This document shows, one piece after another, positions 61,215-64,000 of a stretch of DNA of 64,000 nt (the stretch's first letter is position 1; every line of letters starts with the position of its first letter). Position numbers and translations under genes: made by a program. The notes below the pieces were generated by a model. That model was not told the DNA's origin, made no database searches, and worked only from the letters and a program-made list of their open reading frames with translations. This stretch comes from an uncultured Flavihumibacter sp. (GTDB lineage: Bacteria > Bacteroidota > Bacteroidia > Chitinophagales > Chitinophagaceae). Location of the stretch: positions 102,052 through 166,051 of the forward strand of contig CABHOY010000020.1 in assembly GCA_902168105.1 (NCBI GenBank), written 5' to 3'.

Positions 61215-61775
61215 CTATTTGTCTTTTACTAGATACCAGTTTTCATCAAGTTTTTTACTAAACTTGATATAGTTTTTCCATTGTTCGTTCTTCACACTGT
61301 CAACATTTCTAATGTATAACAATGCCCTGTAATCTTCAAGATATATTTTCGCATCAATACCGAATTTTTTAAAGTCAGTAGACACATTCGTGATTTTAAA
61401 ATGATCCATCACTTTTAAGAGCCTGCTTAATTCATTACCCAAAGCGTTTCGATATGTTAAGGTGTCCCTGGGATTGAACGAGAAAGGAACCGGGATTTCG
61501 GCTATGGGATATTGAAGACTTTCATTTGTAAAAATGATAACACTATCCTTCTTTTCGAAAAAGAACGTATTCACTAACGGTCCTTTGTTGTATGATAACT
61601 GATAGAATCTATTACCTCTATTCAAAATTGTTTTGTCGCAAAACTCCTTCAATAAGTACCTGCGCTCGGTGTAAAGCTTTTCTAAAATTCTGTGGGCATT
61701 GAATCTGCCAAAAGAGTAAATCGCGATTGCAATAAGTATTATAAACGAAATAGCAATTATAGATAGTCTTTTCAT
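61215..61775 (-). CDS. Membrane-anchored protein, putative immunity of the RHS toxin
   Basis: The 186-residue protein has one N-terminal membrane helix (about 4-24) and a soluble strand-rich part ending ENWYLVKDK. It begins only 4 bp after the stop of the RHS-family gene, in the same direction. This is where the immunity gene of an RHS toxin is expected, and a membrane anchor would place it in the periplasm or cytosol face. The family is not recognised, so the immunity role is positional inference. Confidence 0.55.
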   Translation of the reverse strand: MKRLSIIAISFIILIAIAIYSFGRFNAHRILEKLYTERRYLLKEFCDKTILNRGNRFYQLSYNKGPLVNTFFFEKKDSVIIFTNESLQYPIAEIPVPFSFNPRDTLTYRNALGNELSRLLKVMDHFKITNVSTDFKKFGIDAKIYLEDYRALLYIRNVDSVKNEQWKNYIKFSKKLDENWYLVKDK

Positions 61776-61779
61776 TTTT

Positions 61780-64000
61780 TTATTTAAGATTAAATGTAGG
61801 CCAAGTTCGATAATCTTTTTTCAGCAGCATTGCACCTTTAGGGCTGTTTGCATATCCTCGGTGTATCGCCCTTTGATCTGACTTAGAGTCAAATATACCG
61901 GGGCCACCATTAGTTCCAGGACCAAAATCATAATATGCAGTATGGTCTTTTCTTCCATTAGCCAAATTATTTACATGGCCTCCCATTGAAGCTGTCGCAA
62001 GACTAATCCCTAATTCTGCCGTTCCCCTCCCGAATAAATAGTTGCCGAGATCACCAACATTATATGCGAGGCTTTCTCTGATGTAAAATGTGTTTGTTTT
62101 AAAATCCCCTGCCCGAATCCCTTGAATACCGTAGTCCATTTTGCCTTGTCTGCCAGCTTTATTTGCGTAGCCCATGGGATTTGCTTGAGCCTCGGGGCCA
62201 TTTACACCACTTCTATCCATCTGTTTTTCAACCATCTCGTCGCTCATCAATTCTATTCTATCGATCATACCATTTTTAATTGCTTGCACATCCTCGCCAG
62301 GGTCATTAAACTCGAAGGCTTTTCCCTCTGAATAGGTCCGTTCTTCATAACTTAAACCGTCTTTTTCAAACGTTGAAGTTACTGTAGACTTTTGATAAAA
62401 CACACCGGACCACTCCTCTTTACCATTGTCCTGAAACTTCCAGAAAGTGCCATCTGGTCTGAAGAGTGCAAGTGTGTCACCAAATGGATCAGCATAACGA
62501 ATCGGATTGTTAGCCATCCCAGCATACAAACTTATCATATCTGTAGGTTTGGTATCCAGATTCATCCAACGCCCGATTTGTGGATCATAGGTCCTGTAAT
62601 AAAATTCATATGTGTTTAAATCGAAGGTAGTATTGTACTCAGCTCCATTAAACTTCTCCCTTTTGTTTTCCAGTGATACTGCCGACTTAGTAGAAATCCC
62701 CGCCATCGTCAAACCATACGGATAGTAATGAGTTTCCTCTAGCAAGGGGCCACTAGCCACAGCTAAAACAACATTATCAAAGAACACATCCTGCTGGCTT
62801 TCGTTGCTCGTATACACATATAGGAAGCCACTTTTGGAAACAGCCATCTTTTCAACTCCCAGCTCCTGCAGCTCATCTGGATCAGCCTTTACCTGCCGTA
62901 CCCCACTGTTATCCTCCACTAATTTAAAATCATCGTCGAATAAAACAAAGTTTAAATAAGCTTTGGGGCGATCTGGCTGACCAGTCTCCTGGTTTTTCTC
63001 TTTTAGACGCTGATAATCACTGTTATAAAAATCCGCATTAAAGGGAGTATTATTGGAAACAACCTCTGAAGTATGGGAGCCACCTTCAGCACTATTCCCC
63101 CCAAAAGCCTGCACTAATCCCGCTAGGATATCCTCTATTGGGGCCTTCGCAGCATTATCAGTTGGACTTTGCGATTTATAGAACGCCTTTGCATTGATCT
63201 GTACTGTATCACCTGCCATCACGCGGAGTACCAATGATGGTCCAATCTTTTTACCGCCATCCTTAGCATTCAGCTTCGCAACAGACTTGTTCTCTTCCGT
63301 AGTCTGATCGTCAGGATAACCGGAAGGTTTTTCAGTACGAGTGTCCTCTATATTACTAAACAGTGCTACTTCCTTTTCAGCTGCCTCTATCTCCATAGTA
63401 GCCGCATACATGGTAAAATCCGTCTGATCGGTTAGCACTGTTCTCACATTCCCCAAGTGATCTTTCTCAAAATAATCATAGGCATATTGTATCGGCTGTC
63501 CGGTTTTATAAACGGGACGGATGCGGCCCTCTTCGTGGCTTATCAATTCAAGACTGTCCTGCCTGTACACGAATGCTCCTGCATAGTCTGTCACTGTGGT
63601 TTTAGGCATACTACCTGTATTGTCTAAAACCGTTTTGCTTAATTTATTGCCTGTTGCATCGTACTGATAGGTTATTGTTCCTTTACCCGTAATCGTGACC
63701 ACGGAAGGAAGGTTTAGATGATTATAGGTTATTGAGCTGATATTCTTATTCAAATCAACAGTAAGGTTACCGTTTAGATCATAGGAATAATCATTCCCAG
63801 TATTCGTGCCGTCTCTGAAGTCGCCCAGTTTAGCAGTGGCAGTCTTATTGGATTTTGCATCCGTTACCGATACCAATTTATTACTCGTGGGATCGTAGGC
63901 ATAGGTCAGTTGATCAATCGTATCAATCGTCACTCCGATCATGCCTTTCTGCCGCATACTTTTAATATTACCATTAGCATCATATATGAGATTACTAACG
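61780..64000 (-). CDS. RHS-repeat polymorphic toxin, C-terminal part (5' end outside window)
   Basis: The frame is open to the right edge; the ATG at 63957 is internal, because YDANGNI-type YD repeats continue before it. The visible part (about 740 residues) has YD repeats, then the RHS core end (LENKREKFNGAEYNTTFDLNTYEFYYRTYDPQIGRWMNLDTK in parts) and a variable C-terminal domain of about 220 residues after the DPFGD junction. That variable domain is the presumed toxin; it is not recognised (ends KDYRTWPTFNLK). RHS proteins release such tips by self-cleavage, and a putative immunity gene follows. Confidence 0.88.
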   Translation of the reverse strand, partial: VSNLIYDANGNIKSMRQKGMIGVTIDTIDQLTYAYDPTSNKLVSVTDAKSNKTATAKLGDFRDGTNTGNDYSYDLNGNLTVDLNKNISSITYNHLNLPSVVTITGKGTITYQYDATGNKLSKTVLDNTGSMPKTTVTDYAGAFVYRQDSLELISHEEGRIRPVYKTGQPIQYAYDYFEKDHLGNVRTVLTDQTDFTMYAATMEIEAAEKEVALFSNIEDTRTEKPSGYPDDQTTEENKSVAKLNAKDGGKKIGPSLVLRVMAGDTVQINAKAFYKSQSPTDNAAKAPIEDILAGLVQAFGGNSAEGGSHTSEVVSNNTPFNADFYNSDYQRLKEKNQETGQPDRPKAYLNFVLFDDDFKLVEDNSGVRQVKADPDELQELGVEKMAVSKSGFLYVYTSNESQQDVFFDNVVLAVASGPLLEETHYYPYGLTMAGISTKSAVSLENKREKFNGAEYNTTFDLNTYEFYYRTYDPQIGRWMNLDTKPTDMISLYAGMANNPIRYADPFGDTLALFRPDGTFWKFQDNGKEEWSGVFYQKSTVTSTFEKDGLSYEERTYSEGKAFEFNDPGEDVQAIKNGMIDRIELMSDEMVEKQMDRSGVNGPEAQANPMGYANKAGRQGKMDYGIQGIRAGDFKTNTFYIRESLAYNVGDLGNYLFGRGTAELGISLATASMGGHVNNLANGRKDHTAYYDFGPGTNGGPGIFDSKSDQRAIHRGYANSPKGAMLLKKDYRTWPTFNLK

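Overview
The window reads as a chromosome segment of a Bacteroidota member of the Chitinophagaceae type, probably Chitinophaga or a close relative. The evidence is a T9SS sorting domain, a SusC/SusD pair with its own ECF sigma and FecR anti-sigma genes, several Bacteroidota-type -7 promoter boxes (TAnnTTTG), many lipoproteins, and families such as DUF2723, DUF92, DUF2310 and DUF2683. The genus is inferred from gene style and was not tested.

Layout. 0-14 kb: end of an Omp85-type barrel gene, small conserved genes, a 1.15 kb-residue beta-helix/DUF11/T9SS protein, an SRPBCC protein, a MacB/FtsX-type permease, and a run of small lipoprotein and membrane genes, one of them frameshifted. 14-25 kb: a nonsense-broken gene, a TetR/SDR pair with three copies of an 18-bp operator, two AraC regulators beside a PRISE-type reductase, a candidate non-coding RNA, and a decayed ABC-ATPase plus a metallophosphoesterase remnant. 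24.6-38.2 kb: housekeeping-like genes (Gfo/Idh/MocA oxidoreductase, MoxR-type AAA with VWA partner, TIM-barrel isomerase, DUF2310, DUF2723, SAM hydroxide adenosyltransferase, SDR), interrupted by a complete-looking group II intron sitting directly after a terminator hairpin.

38.3-48 kb is an AT-rich accessory island starting at tRNA-Lys(TTT) with a tyrosine integrase. It carries an Imm44-like orphan immunity gene flanked by two structured repeats that share a loop, a translationally coupled AAA-ATPase/ExK-nuclease-like pair (candidate defence module), a CoiA-like nuclease, a STAND/AAA-like ATPase and a short AraC-type regulator. Its right end could not be found.

48.3-60 kb holds the most unusual locus. 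An operon of thioredoxin-fold lipoprotein, MauE/DoxX-type redox membrane protein and a LanKC-like lyase-plus-kinase protein without a cyclase domain is followed by two small Sec-signal peptides rich in Ser, Thr and Cys (DUF6520-like). It faces a convergent set: TlpA-like thioredoxin/DUF3738-like fusion, SusD, SusC, FecR and ECF sigma, with a toxin-antitoxin pair inserted between FecR and sigma. I read this as a candidate peptide-modification and export system, possibly of RiPP type.

60-64 kb: a 32-residue membrane peptide gene, a lipoprotein bracketed by two near-identical palindromic terminators, and an RHS-family protein running off the right edge with a putative immunity gene right behind it.
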